From NCBI GenBank assembly GCA_023053575.1, contig JAKZAP010000014.1, positions 15,030,938 through 15,094,937 on the forward strand: a stretch of DNA of 64,000 bases, written 5' to 3'. A program made the translations under genes and the position numbers. This stretch comes from Branchinecta lynchi. Its lineage: Eukaryota; Arthropoda; Branchiopoda; Anostraca; Branchinectidae. How positions within the stretch are numbered: position 1 is the stretch's first letter; each line of letters begins with the position of its first letter. Below, piece after piece: positions 23,804 through 33,641 of the stretch. The notes below the pieces were generated by a model, which saw only the letters and a list, made by a program, of their open reading frames with translations, searched no databases and had not been told where the DNA came from.

Positions 23804-23811
23804 CAGCCAGA

Positions 23812-24109
23812 CCCGAAAAGTATAGTTAGGCTTCACCTTCCAGATCTTTCTTCCGGATTCCAGACATCCGTTTTCATCTGGATGGATTTGGAAAGTGAAG
23901 CAAGGACATAAAAGTCTGGAGGTCGGGCGCTGGTCATCCCAGATTCAAGAACATAAAAGTCTGGAGGTCTGGGGTGCTGGACATCCCAGATTCCAGGGTC
24001 AGGAAGGTAACATATTTGAGAGACACGACAAATATGAAAATTAATGGGGTAGGAGAAAAACCGAGAGCGATTGACAGGGGCGTCACTACCCTTTTACCTT
24101 TAGGGGGGG
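23812..24109. other. Short duplication, no gene
   Basis: It holds a direct duplication of about 42 bp around ACATAAAAGTCTGGAGGTC (near 23907 and 23950), followed by CCCAGATTC. No coding content. Confidence 0.5.
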
Positions 24110-24840
24110 GGCTTCCGATTTTACCGACAGGACTCAAAGAGTGACGGCCGTTGCCGCCCGCAAACGCACAATAGAACCGGTGTAATAAGAATCTTTAAAA
24201 TTTCAGTTCAACTTCGCCTGAAAAAAATATTGGAAGCATTTACGATCAGAGATCGATTTGGGATCCCAAAGGGCCCCTGTCACCAAGGCCAAATCCATGG
24301 GGGGGGGGGGGGGGTAGGGGGTTGAAACACCCCCGAAATATACACAAATAATCAGTTTTATAGGCTTTTCCTTCTCCTATTTGTTTTTTTTACTTTTTTG
24401 TCCGACCAGCAGGCAACCCTCCCCCCCCCCCCGAAATAAATTCCAGGATACGGGCCTGCCTGTCACCTAATGAAAAACGAACCATCCAACCCGACCGAAA
24501 GCTATCAGACGTGTCTTGGAAAGATAGTTGCTATAAATACACCAGCACCGAAGGCGCAAGTTTTGGAAGCATTTTTGATAAGAGCGCCTTTTCGGATTCC
24601 AAACGTCACCTGATGAAATCAAGCTGTTCAACCCAATTGAAGGCTATCAAACTAGTTTAAAGAAACTTTTGCCCCTGAACGCCTCCACCGCGGGTAAAAA
24701 ATTTCGGAAGTATTTTTTTTTGTTTATCAAAGCTCCGTTTTGGAATCCCAGAGGATCCCTGTCACCTAACGAAATAGAAACCACCCAACCAGACTGAAAG
24801 GAACGAGTTTTGCGAAAACCCTAGCTAATTATGACAAAAA
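24110..24840. repeat. Family G tandem repeat, about 150 bp
   Basis: Three to four units, each with GATCAGAG/GATAAGAG, TTTGGGATCCCAAAG or a decayed form (near 24257, 24592, 24740), CCTGTCACCTAATGAAA, CCA.CCAACC and GAAAG. With the inserted MITE (24284-24458) removed, spacings are about 152 and 148 bp. A stray fragment is at 43970-44035. The GGGATCCC palindrome recalls family A, but the rest differs. Confidence 0.75.
24284..24458 (-). mobile_element. Family C hAT-like MITE, copy 6
   Basis: 175 bp from CAAGGCCAAATCCATGG to CCAGGATACGGGCCTG, with a G-run on the left and a C-run on the right. Perfect 8-bp target duplication CCTGTCAC at 24276-24283 and 24459-24466. The neighbouring family G unit has the uninterrupted site with a single CCTGTCAC at 24758-24765. 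Confidence 0.92.
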
Positions 24841-24879
24841 AAAATCACTATTCAGCCATGCCTTTCTTCGCTCACGTCG

Positions 24880-25010
24880 GTTTCTTATCTCGGATTATTC
24901 TTATCTCTACGCAGATAAAAATAATACCAAATAGAGATAAGATGGATCTGAGTAGCAAATACTGCAGTTAACTTCAATCTTCATCCGTAGAAGCTTTTTA
25001 CAGTGTAACC
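24880..25010. mobile_element. Family O element, copy 2
   Basis: It contains TTATCTCGGATTATTCTTAT, AGAGATAAGATGGATC, AGTAGCAAATACTGCAGTTA and TTTTTACAGTGTA. It matches the arms of the split element at 12298-13652 and is uninterrupted here. Confidence 0.6.
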
Positions 25011-25029
25011 ATGTCATTCGGCACTTCTT

Positions 25030-25330
25030 GCAGAGTTGCCACATGCCACTGGATAGTGTAAATTGTCACTCTATCTTGTTTTTGCCACTGTTGTCCTACG
25101 TATGACATAAAGCTCACTCTATTTCAGAAAAGGTGCCATTTTTGCAGAAGTGCTTCCGAGCAAAAATGACTATTTCTCTTTTTTTTTTCATTAATATAAA
25201 ATTAAGGAGTACCATTTTTGCATCGCTTATTCCGACCGAAACTGTCCATTTCACGCTTTTTCATGATAATAAAATTTCACTACCTGTTTTCTACCAAAAG
25301 TCACTCTTTGTATTTTTTTTGGTGTTGAGC
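25030..25330 (+). mobile_element. Family N MITE, copy 2 (right end eroded)
   Basis: Left end CAGAGTTGCCACATGCCAC, then AATTGTCACTCTAT, TTGTCCTACGTATGACATAA and two ATTCCGACC-type segments as in 9710-9999. The right inverted end is not recognisable. Confidence 0.65.
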
Positions 25331-25734
25331 CCTGATTTCTTGACGAACGAAGCAGTGTTAAATGCTGGGACACCTCCCCCGTACTTCTTCAATCGCCGTG
25401 ATAGGCATCACGCAACAAAAGTACATCATTGCAGTATGACTCGCATACTCATGCCTTTCCTATCTTCAAGAAACGGAAACAATTGAGGGGAACTAAACTG
25501 CTCCCTCCGTCTATTAAATACTCAACCCTCCGACATGAGCTTTATTTATTTTACCCTGGACAGTAAAAGCACCTCGATTTCCAAGCGTATTTGACACAAT
25601 TTCGAGTCGATTCTAATCTTTAATCGGGTGTCCTTAAACCAGCTTACAGTGATCACCACCTGGCCCCTTCCCAGTGGTGCAATTCCGATGAAATAAAGGC
25701 CGTAAACCAATCAAGTAACTTCGTTTCGACGAGT
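25331..25734. other. No gene recognised
   Basis: No supported gene. The plus-strand frame at 25133-25486 runs over the family N copy. Confidence 0.45.
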
Positions 25735-26066
25735 TCCCGTTAAAGAGTGTGCGAAGAACCGGCTGCGAATGGACTGGGTTGGAATGAATTAGTTACCGAA
25801 AAATGTGGAGAAACCAATCCGAGAAACTTCGAAATTCATAGGCTAGCGTGACTGGGTCCCTTCATCGTGAGTTCGGATTTTTATTTTCATCTCCTCACGT
25901 CGAGAATAATTCGGAAAGTGGTGCGAAAGAACTAAGAGTTAATTATGAGAAACAAAAAAAGCACCCGATAAATGCTATTCGAAACACGAAATGATCGCAG
26001 TACGCTTTCAGACGATTCAATGCGACTTTTACTTTTCTTACGGCTGGAATAGAGACAAAAGACGCT
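25735..26066 (+). repeat. Family F repeat, copy 1
   Basis: It begins with GTGTGCGAAGAACCGGCTGC, then TTGGAATGAATTAGTTACCG, AAACTTCGAAATTCATAGGC, GGAAAGTGGTGCGAAAG and TTTCTTACGGCTGGA. About 330 bp. Two more copies are at 26391 and 31500. Non-coding. Confidence 0.75.
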
Positions 26067-26074
26067 GTACTCCC

Positions 26075-26382
26075 CGAGGGGCTGCCCACTCTCCACCACT
26101 TGGTGAACACCACGTTGCGCCACCCATCAGCATCGCGCGCACCCATCCGCTACCCATCTGCCCTGCGCGCCACCCACCCGCCTGTTGCTCAAAAATAGCT
26201 ATTTTCCGCCACGCGCGCCACCCTTCCGCCGCGCGTGCCACCCACCCTTCCGCCGCGCGTGCCACCCACCCGCCTCTTGCTAAAAAAATAGCTATTTTCC
26301 GCCACGCGCGACACCCATCTGCCACCCTTCCGCAACGCGCGCCACCCCGTGTACACCGATTTTTAGAGTGGGCAACCCCTCG
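26075..26382. mobile_element. Family T GC-rich inverted-repeat element
   Basis: 308 bp with inverted ends CGAGGGGCTGCCCACTCT and AGAGTGGGCAACCCCTCG (one mismatch). Flanks GTACTCCC (26067-26074) and GTGCTCCC (26383-26390) are an 8-bp near-duplication. The interior is a strikingly GC-rich minisatellite of CGCGCGTGCCACCCACCC words, with two copies of the palindrome AAAATAGCTATTTT. A matching end stands alone near 60453-60468. Confidence 0.75.
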
Positions 26383-27360
26383 GTGCTCCCGTTAAGAGTG
26401 TGCGAAGAACCGGCTGCAAACGGACTGGCTTGGAATGAATTAGTTACCGACAAATGCGGCGAAACCATTCCGCGAAACTTCGAAATTCATGGACTAGCGT
26501 GACTGGGTCCCTTCGTTCTGAGCTTGAGATAATTTTGGGATCCCAAAACGAAAGTGGAAGGATGCCTATGACTTCGTTAAAGTTGGCCCTCTGTCCGTCC
26601 GGCCGTCCGTCTGTAAGCACGATAACTTTAGAAGGGAACGAGATCTTTTGTTCAAACTTTGTGTAAAGGTTCTTTGGATCAAAGAACAGGTCAAGTTTTT
26701 AGATGGGCTCCATAGCTCTATATTTGGGGGCGGGGGTTCCAGTTCATGGGTTAACAATTTTTGTTTAAGAGCTAATAAGATCATCGATTTAGTGGTAAGC
26801 AGACATGCTGAATCCGTAGCCTACATGATATTTGAGAGTTCGCCCGGAATCCGGTCAAATCCGGAAATGTTTTTAAAAGTAAAAGTTTTACTTGAAGTTG
26901 ATTAGAGATCCGATATAGGGGTAAGGAGACATGCTGAATCCGTATATACAAAATATTTTCTCGCCGGACATACAATTCTCCCGGAATCCGGCCAAAACCA
27001 GGAAATTTGCTAAAAATGACAATTTTGTCTGAAGTTGAGCCGTTTGGACGTACTTTTTCAAGAGAACACCACTACGATGTTTTAAAAGTAAAATGTTTAA
27101 AAAGTGTGATGAAGACCAGATCTCTAAAAGCCCCGGTTGGCTGGATAACATACTCCAATACATATCAAATTTGTCGGGATCCCGTCGAAACCTTTGGTCT
27201 TGTTTTCATCCGTCGATAACATTTCGGAAAGTAGCGCGAAAGGATTAACAGTTAAGTATGAGGGTGTAGTATCCAATGAATGTTATTTGAAATCCTAAAT
27301 GTCCGCAGTATGCTTTCACGCGATCCTTTGCGACTGTTGCTCTTCTTGAGGCTGGACTGC
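26383..27360 (+). repeat. Family F repeat, copy 2, split by family A
   Basis: The first part, 26383-26532, repeats the start of copy 1. The second part, 27207-27360 (AACATTTCGGAAAGTAGCGC, TATGCTTTCACGCGATCC), continues it. The gap is filled exactly by family A copy 5, so copies 1 and 3 show the uninterrupted state. Confidence 0.75.
26533..27206 (+). mobile_element. Family A element, copy 5 (short)
   Basis: It runs from TTTTGGGATCCCAAAACG to GGGATCCCGTCGAAACC plus TTTGGTCTTGTTTT. About 670 bp with two to three internal units of about 135 bp. It interrupts family F between GAGATAA and CATCCGTCG, where the uninterrupted F sequence has a T-run. This fixes both ends of family A and suggests insertion into T-rich sequence. 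Confidence 0.85.
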
Positions 27361-28666
27361 CAAATTCCTCGCAGCATTCCCCGCAAACTGCATGCAGAGC
27401 AAAAGATCTAGTGACCCTGAAAGCCGAACCTTTCAATCCAAATTTCCAGGTTTTTGCAAATTTTGCCGGGTTATCCATCAAGGAACTAAAGTTCAAACTT
27501 CGATTCAATATGTATCCTTATCACGATACCGAATCTCTAATCGACTTCAGAAACAGCTTTGAGCTTCAACCAAATTTCCAGTTTTGGCTGAATTCCTGGA
27601 TAATCATTTTTCCGGGTTAGAAAACTAAGTTCAGATGGATTCAATGAGCCTCCTCACCCTTCAAACGAATATCTCATGAGCTTATAAAATATATTTGTTT
27701 TTACCCTCAATTGGAAACCCCCTCCTCTGCCTCTAAATATAGGGCTAAATGAACCATTTACGGACTTGGCCTGTTCTTCTACGAACTTGAACAACATATA
27801 TCAGCCCCTTCGCCCCCCGCTAGGTTTTAGCAGTCTTCTCTTCTAATACTAATAAACCCAATTAACTTTGCACGTATACGAGCGAGCGAAGTCACCATTC
27901 CCCTGGGTGTATAGATTAAATAAAATGACGTCCCCCAATCGCGCAGAGCTTGCATGTGTGAGTAAAGGGGTAGGGTAGGGACTGGACAATGGTCAAAAAT
28001 TTGTCAACAAATTTTGTTAAATTGTTACCAGATAGTTGTCGGGTGCATTCTAACTTTTCGACCCAGTAAATGCCGGTTGGGACTTTAGAGATAACTAAAC
28101 TGATCGCATAAACTTTTTTTTTATCATTATTATGTTTTAAAGTTGCAACAGCATGTCTCCTCACTCTATATCGACTATGTTAAAATTTCGTGCTAAATTT
28201 CCCGATTCAGCGCGAACTAGTTGTCAGACGTGAAAATAATTTTCACGTTGATTTAGCATATGTTCCTACCCCTGAATCGAACATCTAATCAACTTCAGAC
28301 GCAACTTTTTACTTATCCCAAAATTTCCGGTTTTTGCGGGTTCCGGGTCCGGCTTCCGGCAAGAAAACAATTTTCATATTCGAGTTCAGTATGTTCTTTT
28401 ACCCCTAAATCGACTATCTCATTAGCTTTTATAAATACTTTTCGTCGTCCCTTAATTTGAAACCCCTCCCCCACCCGTAAATATAGAGCTACAGAGACCA
28501 TCTTCAAATTTGACCTGTACTTTGACCCAAAGAGTCATCGTGCCAAATTTGAACAAGATATCTCAACCCCTTTGAGAGTTATGGTGCTAACAGACGGACG
28601 GACGGAGAGACGGAAAACTTCTGCAATGTCATATGTATCCCTCCACTTCCGTGTTGGGATCCCAAC
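27350..28666 (-). mobile_element. Family A long element, copy 6 (3' truncated)
   Basis: In element orientation it starts at 28666 with TTGGGATCCCAAC, CACGGAAGTGGAGGGATAC and (CCGTCCGT). Standard units follow, then the long-form middle segment (28200-28060, shared with 36640-36990). It ends without its GGGATCCC terminus near 27350, next to family F copy 2. Confidence 0.7.
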
Positions 28667-28679
28667 AAACATGGACAAC

Positions 28680-28840
28680 AGGGACCAACCAGCGCACGAG
28701 GTTATCCACTGCTTCCTGGCCGAAGATTGAAAATTAAGTGTCTTTTTCTGTGTGTTTCTGTGTTTTATTTATTTTCTTTCATCTACTCCGCTTTTTCAAA
28801 ATAGTGGGTTATAAATAAACTACTTACTTACTTATAATAA
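28680..28840 (+). mobile_element. LINE 3' end, (CTTA)n tail
   Basis: TTTTATTTATTTTCTTTCAT, CTCCGCTTTTTCAAAATAG, GGGTTATAAATAAACTACTT and (ACTT)n. Same 3' block as the LINE at 17346 and the tail at 21297. Non-coding stub. Confidence 0.6.
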
Positions 28841-29012
28841 TGAATTCATTAATTTGTCAAATCAGATTTGTCTAAAAATGTAGCCTATAGGTTGAAAAAG
28901 CAAGTTATAGAAACCCCTATAATATCATAAGAAAAAGAAACAACGAAATTTCACAATTTCATACAGTGAAATTATCCAAGTATCCTGTGAGGGATTGAGC
29001 TAAGTTTTAAAT
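28841..29012. other. No gene recognised
   Basis: AT-rich spacer without a supported feature. Confidence 0.4.
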
Positions 29013-29014
29013 TC

Positions 29015-29090
29015 GATTTTTGGGATCCCAAAACCTAAGTGCAGGGATACTTATGAAATCTCAAAAGTTGTCCGTCCATCCAGGGGTGTG
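29015..29090 (+). mobile_element. Family A 5' end only, copy 7
   Basis: ATTTTTGGGATCCCAAAACC, AAGTGCAGGGATACTTATG, TCTCAAAAGTTGTCCGTCC, then the match stops at CCATCCAGGGG. A truncated or recombined copy. Confidence 0.75.
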
Positions 29091-29504
29091 CCGATACCTT
29101 CCTGATAAGGGGGGGGGGGGGGGGGTGCAGCTTCAGAATTTTACCGGAATTTTTTTAGGTTTTACTGAAAATGTCTCCATAATGACCATCTCTGCAGAAA
29201 CTCTAGAGTAGGCCTACTGTTATGTTCTCACTTCTGTCATGTATTACAAATAGCGCAAAATATGCTCGTTAAAGTTTTATTGAAAAGGCAGCTTATTTTT
29301 CATTCTGATATTTGAATACTGAAATATTTGGAACACATCTGAGGGATTTTGTAGTTTTCGTAATAATTGTTCAGAGCGTGGGCTGCTTGCGTGGCAAACC
29401 AGAATTCATCAGGACGCAAAGAATTTGAATTTAAACAAAGGCTGCCTTTCCAGGGCTGAGATGCGACATCGGAGAAGTTAAGCCTGTAGAAAAGTAGGAA
29501 AATG
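29091..29504. other. No gene recognised; G-run
   Basis: An 18-base or slightly longer G run lies near 29109-29126. Otherwise no supported feature. Confidence 0.45.
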
Positions 29505-29905
29505 ATTAAAATATTCCTTCAGCCCAAGCCGACTGCGAATCATGTGTGATAGTGCAAAACGGATACATCAGCTGAATTTTATCAGAGCTATATTTCGGTA
29601 AATATTCCTTCAGCCCAAGCTGACTGCGAATCATATTTGATGGTGCAAAACGGATACGTCAGCTGAATTTTCATTGGAGCTATATTTCGGCCCTTCTTGG
29701 CTCAAGCTGGAAAATGATCTTGTGGTTTTCTAGCTTGAGCCTGAAGAGGACCCTTGCCAAGAAGGGCCGAAATATAGCTCTAATAAAATGTAGCTGACAT
29801 ATCCGTTTTGCACTGTCAACTAAGAGGACCCTTGCCAAGAAGGGCCGAAATATAGCTCTAATAAAATTCAGCTGACGTTCGTTTTACACTATCAAAAAAG
29901 AAAAG
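29505..29905. mobile_element. Family M retrozyme-like element, copy 1
   Basis: Foldback arrangement. The left half carries minus-strand units (CCTTCAGCCCAAGC.GACTGC, ACGGATAC.TCAGCTGAATTT, AGCTATATTTCGG) at 29515 and 29606. The right half carries plus-strand units with one complete hammerhead (29737-29780) and one with a damaged 5' core (29826-29872). The minus-strand ribozyme near 29655-29695 has lost about 17 nt including CUGAAGA. No ORF. Confidence 0.85.
29737..29780 (+). ncRNA. Hammerhead ribozyme, type I, short stem III
   Basis: 44 nt: stem I GAGC/GCUC (29737-29740 with 29777-29780), core CTGAAGA (29741-29747), stem II 29748-29768 (GG, bulged A, CCCTT pairing AAGGG and CC), core GAAA (29769-29772). 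Stem III is only AU/AU, and the AUA cleavage triplet ends at 29776. A two-base-pair stem III without a loop normally acts as a dimer in this class. Self-cleavage is inferred, not shown. Confidence 0.88.
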
Positions 29906-30269
29906 GATTTTAGGATATGTCTTGCAATCAATCTTGTATTTTATTTAATTTTTCGGCAACGGCTTACATTTCTAGTTGGTGAATATCTCAAGCGTAGAGG
30001 GACAAGCACACAGAGGTATCACAAATCCGAAAGAACAAGTTCATTCCATGAAATCGTCTATCCCGGGATAACAGAGAAACGAAGGAACACATTTTTATCG
30101 GATTTTCGGGAATATTAAGTGAATAAGTGATATATTACTAGACCTGTTGGACCTTAAACCTATTCGGTTAAACTTTAAGATTGACTGTTAAGACTAAAAA
30201 GTCCTAGACCTTCAACCCACCGTACACTTTTCTTCTTCACGTTTTCCATTCATTCACATCACATCAAAC
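29906..30269. other. No gene recognised
   Basis: No supported feature between the retrozyme and the hAT remnant. Confidence 0.4.
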
Positions 30270-30600
30270 TTCCCATTCGTCAACTAGATCGGTTTCAAAT
30301 GCGATTAGTAGCCTAACAGATGCTGGTTAGCCAATGTTGAACGCAAAGTGGCCTTAACCAGCACTCATCTTGCTAAAACGTCTTTCCCCTTTTGCTGAGG
30401 TAACAGGGATTGCCTTGGCCAGCTTGAAAGCTTGAAAGCTTTCCATACTCGTGAAGACATCTTTCAATTCAGGAAAGACTTCTAATATTTTCTTTTTGTC
30501 TGTTTTGAGTCTCTCCTGGCAACTTTTGAGATCACGGAGGAACAAGGCTAACTCGTCTTTGAAATCTTCTTGGCTTATCACCGGTGAGGAGTCGGGAAAG
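30270..30600 (-). pseudogene. hAT transposase C-terminal remnant
   Basis: The minus frame 30581-30354 ends LAKAIPVTSAKGERRFSKM, the hallmark P-x-(S/T)-x-x-x-E-R-x-F-S block of the hAT C-terminal dimerisation domain. The expected continuation, LVKATLRSTLANQHLLG, follows in another frame at about 30357-30305, so a frameshift near 30355 breaks the gene. N-terminal and catalytic regions are absent. It may come from the elements that once mobilised the hAT-like MITEs (families C and N), but no terminal repeat links them. Confidence 0.85.
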
Positions 30601-30834
30601 CTGTCGAAACTGGAGTAGGAACAGTATTTGTAGTTGGAAACAGTATTTGTAGTTAGAAATGGTGGATTTCAGTAGGGTGCCTAATTCTTGAAAGCTAGAG
30701 AAACTTAGGAGATTACCGGAATCATACGGTGTATGTTCCGGTACGCTATGTTGCCTGTCTGCAAGAATCAATGTAAGTTGTGTGCTGGGGTCATCCTGGT
30801 AAGCTGTGAGAATATACTTATCCGGTAAGCAATA

Positions 30835-31340
30835 AAATTCTGGTAGATTCCCCGATCCAGCCTCTAGTAAATTCCCCGAGACAAGTTCCGATGAATTCCT
30901 TGCGAAAGATTTCGGTAGATTTCTTGAGAAAGACTTCGATAGATTCCCTGAGCAAAATTTCGGTACATTTCCTGAGCAAAATTCCCGTAGATTCCCCGAG
31001 CAGAATTCCGGTAGATTCTCTGAGCACAATTCTGGTAGATTTCTGAGCAAAATTCCGGTAGATTCCCAGAGAAAAATTCCGGCAGATTTTAAAATTCTAG
31101 TAGATTTCGTGGGGCAAATTCCGGTAGTTCTCCTGATCCAGTCTCCAGTAAATTCCCTGAGACAAGTTGCGGTAGATTCATTGATTAAGATTTCGGTAGG
31201 TGCCCTGAGCGAAATTCCGGTAGGTTCCCTCAGCAAAATTCCGGTAATTCCCTAAACAAAATTCTGGTAGATTCCCAGAGCAGAATTCCGGTACATTCCC
31301 TGAGCAAAATTCCGATATATTCCATCAGCAAAATTCCGGT
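30835..31340. repeat. 24-bp minisatellite
   Basis: About twenty imperfect units of GGTAGATTCCCTGAGCAAAA TTCC type. The unit is 24 bp, a multiple of three, so frames stay open: on the minus strand it reads as an 8-residue repeat (FCSGNLPE), and another frame gives LRESTGIL. The 234-codon frame at 30532-31236 is therefore a product of the repeat, not evidence for a gene. Confidence 0.85.
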
Positions 31341-31406
31341 ACTGGCCCGGTCTGGATGAGATATTAAATTTGTGGGATCCCATCAGGACCTTTGGCCTTG
31401 TTTTCT
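31341..31406 (+). mobile_element. Family A 3' end only, copy 8
   Basis: CTGGATGAGATATTAAATTT, GTGGGATCCCATCAGGACC, TTTGGCCTTGTT. Only the terminal 60 or so bases remain, joined directly to the 24-bp minisatellite. Confidence 0.8.
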
Positions 31407-31499
31407 CTGGACCGAACGCCTTCAATAAAAGGAAATAAGAATAAAAAAAAAGGTTTGCGGTTGTTCTGGGCAGATAAAAATATTATGTATATTAGATCT

Positions 31500-31810
31500 T
31501 TAAAGAGTGTTCGAATAAACGGACTGCGAATGGACTGGGTTGGAATGAATTAGTTGCTAAGAACTGTTGGAAAAATCTGGAGAAACCAATCCGATAAACT
31601 TCGAAATTCATGGGTTAGCGTGACTAGGTCCCTTTGTCCTGATCTTGGGATTTCTTTTATCTCCTCATGCCGAGAATAATTAGGAAAGTGGTGCAAAAGA
31701 ATTAATAGGTATAAGAAACAAAAAAGTATCCCAATAAATGCTATTCAAATGTACGTAGTATGCTTTCACGAGATTCGATTTGAATTTCACTTTCCTTGCT
31801 GGGCTAAACA
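31500..31810 (+). repeat. Family F repeat, copy 3
   Basis: AAAGAGTGTTCGAATAAACG, GGACTGGGTTGGAATGAATT, AAACTTCGAAATTCATGGG, ATCTCCTCATGCCGAGAATA and GTATGCTTTCACGAGATTC. Uninterrupted, so it shows the state before the family A insertion seen in copy 2. Confidence 0.75.
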
Positions 31811-32128
31811 CGGACTTTTGCTACAGAATTTTCCACTAAATTATGTTTTCGTCAGTCTATCGACCTCCACTAAGATATAAAAATAGTTTGACAGTTCATG
31901 TCACGCATAAGGCTACCTGTGGGAGATCGAATACTTTCGTCTGGGAATCTGTTTGCTTAGCTTAGACAGGAAAAACACACATTGATGGTTTGCTAGTTTT
32001 AATGGGTTCTTGTGTTCCTGATTCAGACTAATTTTTTCGATTTTGAATAAAAATGCTAACCTTGCACTAAACCTTGAATCTAGCCAAAGACCGGCCAAAC
32101 ACCTGATCCGATATACCCGATCTGCTAT
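31811..32128. other. No gene recognised
   Basis: No supported feature. Confidence 0.4.
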
Positions 32129-32130
32129 TT

Positions 32131-32200
32131 AGAGCGTGTTCCACCCATCTAACAGTAGTGACTATTAGCAAGAACAAATAACGAGTAAGAACAATGGTCT
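32131..32200 (+). mobile_element. Family I MITE end (fragment)
   Basis: AGAGCGTGTTCCACCCATC followed by a diverged AGTAGTGACTATTAGC. It matches the left end of the complete copy at 61721-61978. Confidence 0.5.
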
Positions 32201-32359
32201 CTCATCCATCCACCGACTAAAATGTTCCGACAAAAATGAGCGGAGGTGGGCCAATACAGAGCCTTCTTGGTCGCCCGTGTATACTCGTTGGTCTCCGCCG
32301 TTACACGCTTGAGTCATTTACGAAGAAAAAAAGGTAGCCACTAGCGAGGCGGATGTTCT

Positions 32360-33359
32360 GGCCTGTTCACACGGGAAGGAAATAGCGTTGGTTTTGTTTG
32401 AGTAACGCTGGCGTCCGATTAGTGATGCGAAAAACAAAAGTGAACTTGATGATGGTCATTCATAATCGCTTTTGTTATACCATGACCATCACTACGGAGA
32501 ATGAAATCCCCCTGTGACATTCCTTTATATGTCTCTGGGGAGAACCATACAATGACAAACCGGGATTTGAAGCGCACTCACTGAAGTCATGACCCATTGA
32601 GTTTCAACATCTTTAGTTTTAACTTCGTCAGACGAGTGTAAACTAACACTAACGTAATTAAGGCTTGCGAGGATTACTGAAATTACTGTAAAGGTAGAAT
32701 AGCATGGAATAGCCAAATAATAGGCTACCAGTAGGTGAGTCTATATTTTTTGTTTTTCTTCTTTTTTTCCCAAATGTATAATTGAATACATTTCGATTTA
32801 GTAAGTTAGATTTCAATTCAGCAGTTAATTGAAAGTTCGCCTCAACCTGGTCTATCTCTTTTGTCTTTTAGTTCACTATTTACAAATAATTAGATGTCAA
32901 CGGCGTATTTTCCGATCAAATAAAAGTCTTTGGTTTTCGTACTGAGGCCTTGCCATATGGGCTCTAGTTTGTCTAGGACCCACATAGGAGTCCTAGTTTT
33001 TTTTTTTTAATTTAATTCAAAATAGTTTCTGGTTAGTCTGTCACAATAGAAGCCTTTTGTAGGCTATTATGGTCCATCTGCGTAATATTTGTTCATTTCC
33101 ACTCAGCCTACTAAACCTCTAAACCACGGTATTTTTCATCTGGTATTCTAAACTGAGAGCAAATACCTGGAATGAAATTTATCTCTTCTTGTTCTGGATA
33201 TTGACACATTCGTAATATCTGCTTTGCATCAAATGCCAGTTTCTGCATATTTCGATACATTCTTAATTGCTTCTGAAATTTTTTGTCAACCCCCAAAAGC
33301 TTGTCTGAATCGATGAGCCAGCAACCGCTGTTTCCGCGTCCAGTCCAGTGTGAACGGGC
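32360..33359. mobile_element. Candidate DNA element U with inverted ends
   Basis: The left end GGCCTGTTCACACGGGAAGG plus AAATAGCG is mirrored on the right by CGCTGTTTCCGCGTCCAGT and CCAGTGTGAACGGG. Identity is imperfect over about 30 bases. The interior of about 1 kb has no transposase. No clear target duplication was found, so this remains a candidate. Confidence 0.4.
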
Positions 33360-33544
33360 TTATCACTTCTGCCTCCATTCGATTTTTCTTCCTCGGTGGT
33401 TTACTGCGTTACACCTTCTCTGTAGAGGTAACGACTTTCGATGTCCCGGGTAAGCTCCACCTCCGCTCGTTTGCGTCGGGAGTCGACTCGACTCAGCTGG
33501 GTCGTATATCAGAGATAGGGAGACAGCAGTTCTTGCTTTTATTT

Positions 33545-33641
33545 GTTCTTGCTATTAGTTACTATTTTCGTTCGAACCTCGTGAACGTGAAACTCAACCT
33601 ACGCTGACCGTTCCAACCTTATCGAAATAGTAACTAATAGG
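33545..33641. mobile_element. Family I MITE fragment
   Basis: CTATTAGTTACTATTTTCG and CGCTGACCGTTCCAACCTTA with AATAGTAACTAATAG match the interior of the complete family I copy at 61721-61978. It is cut on the right by family C copy 7. Confidence 0.55.

Noticed and set aside
25991..26395. 134-codon frame on the plus strand, rich in His, Pro, Ala and Arg
   Set aside because: It coincides with the GC-rich minisatellite of element T; the peptide only reflects the repeat words, and the antisense frame is equally open.
30532..31236. 234-codon minus-strand frame
   Set aside because: Openness is explained by the 24-bp unit of the minisatellite. Other frames are also open, and it overlaps the hAT remnant in a different frame.
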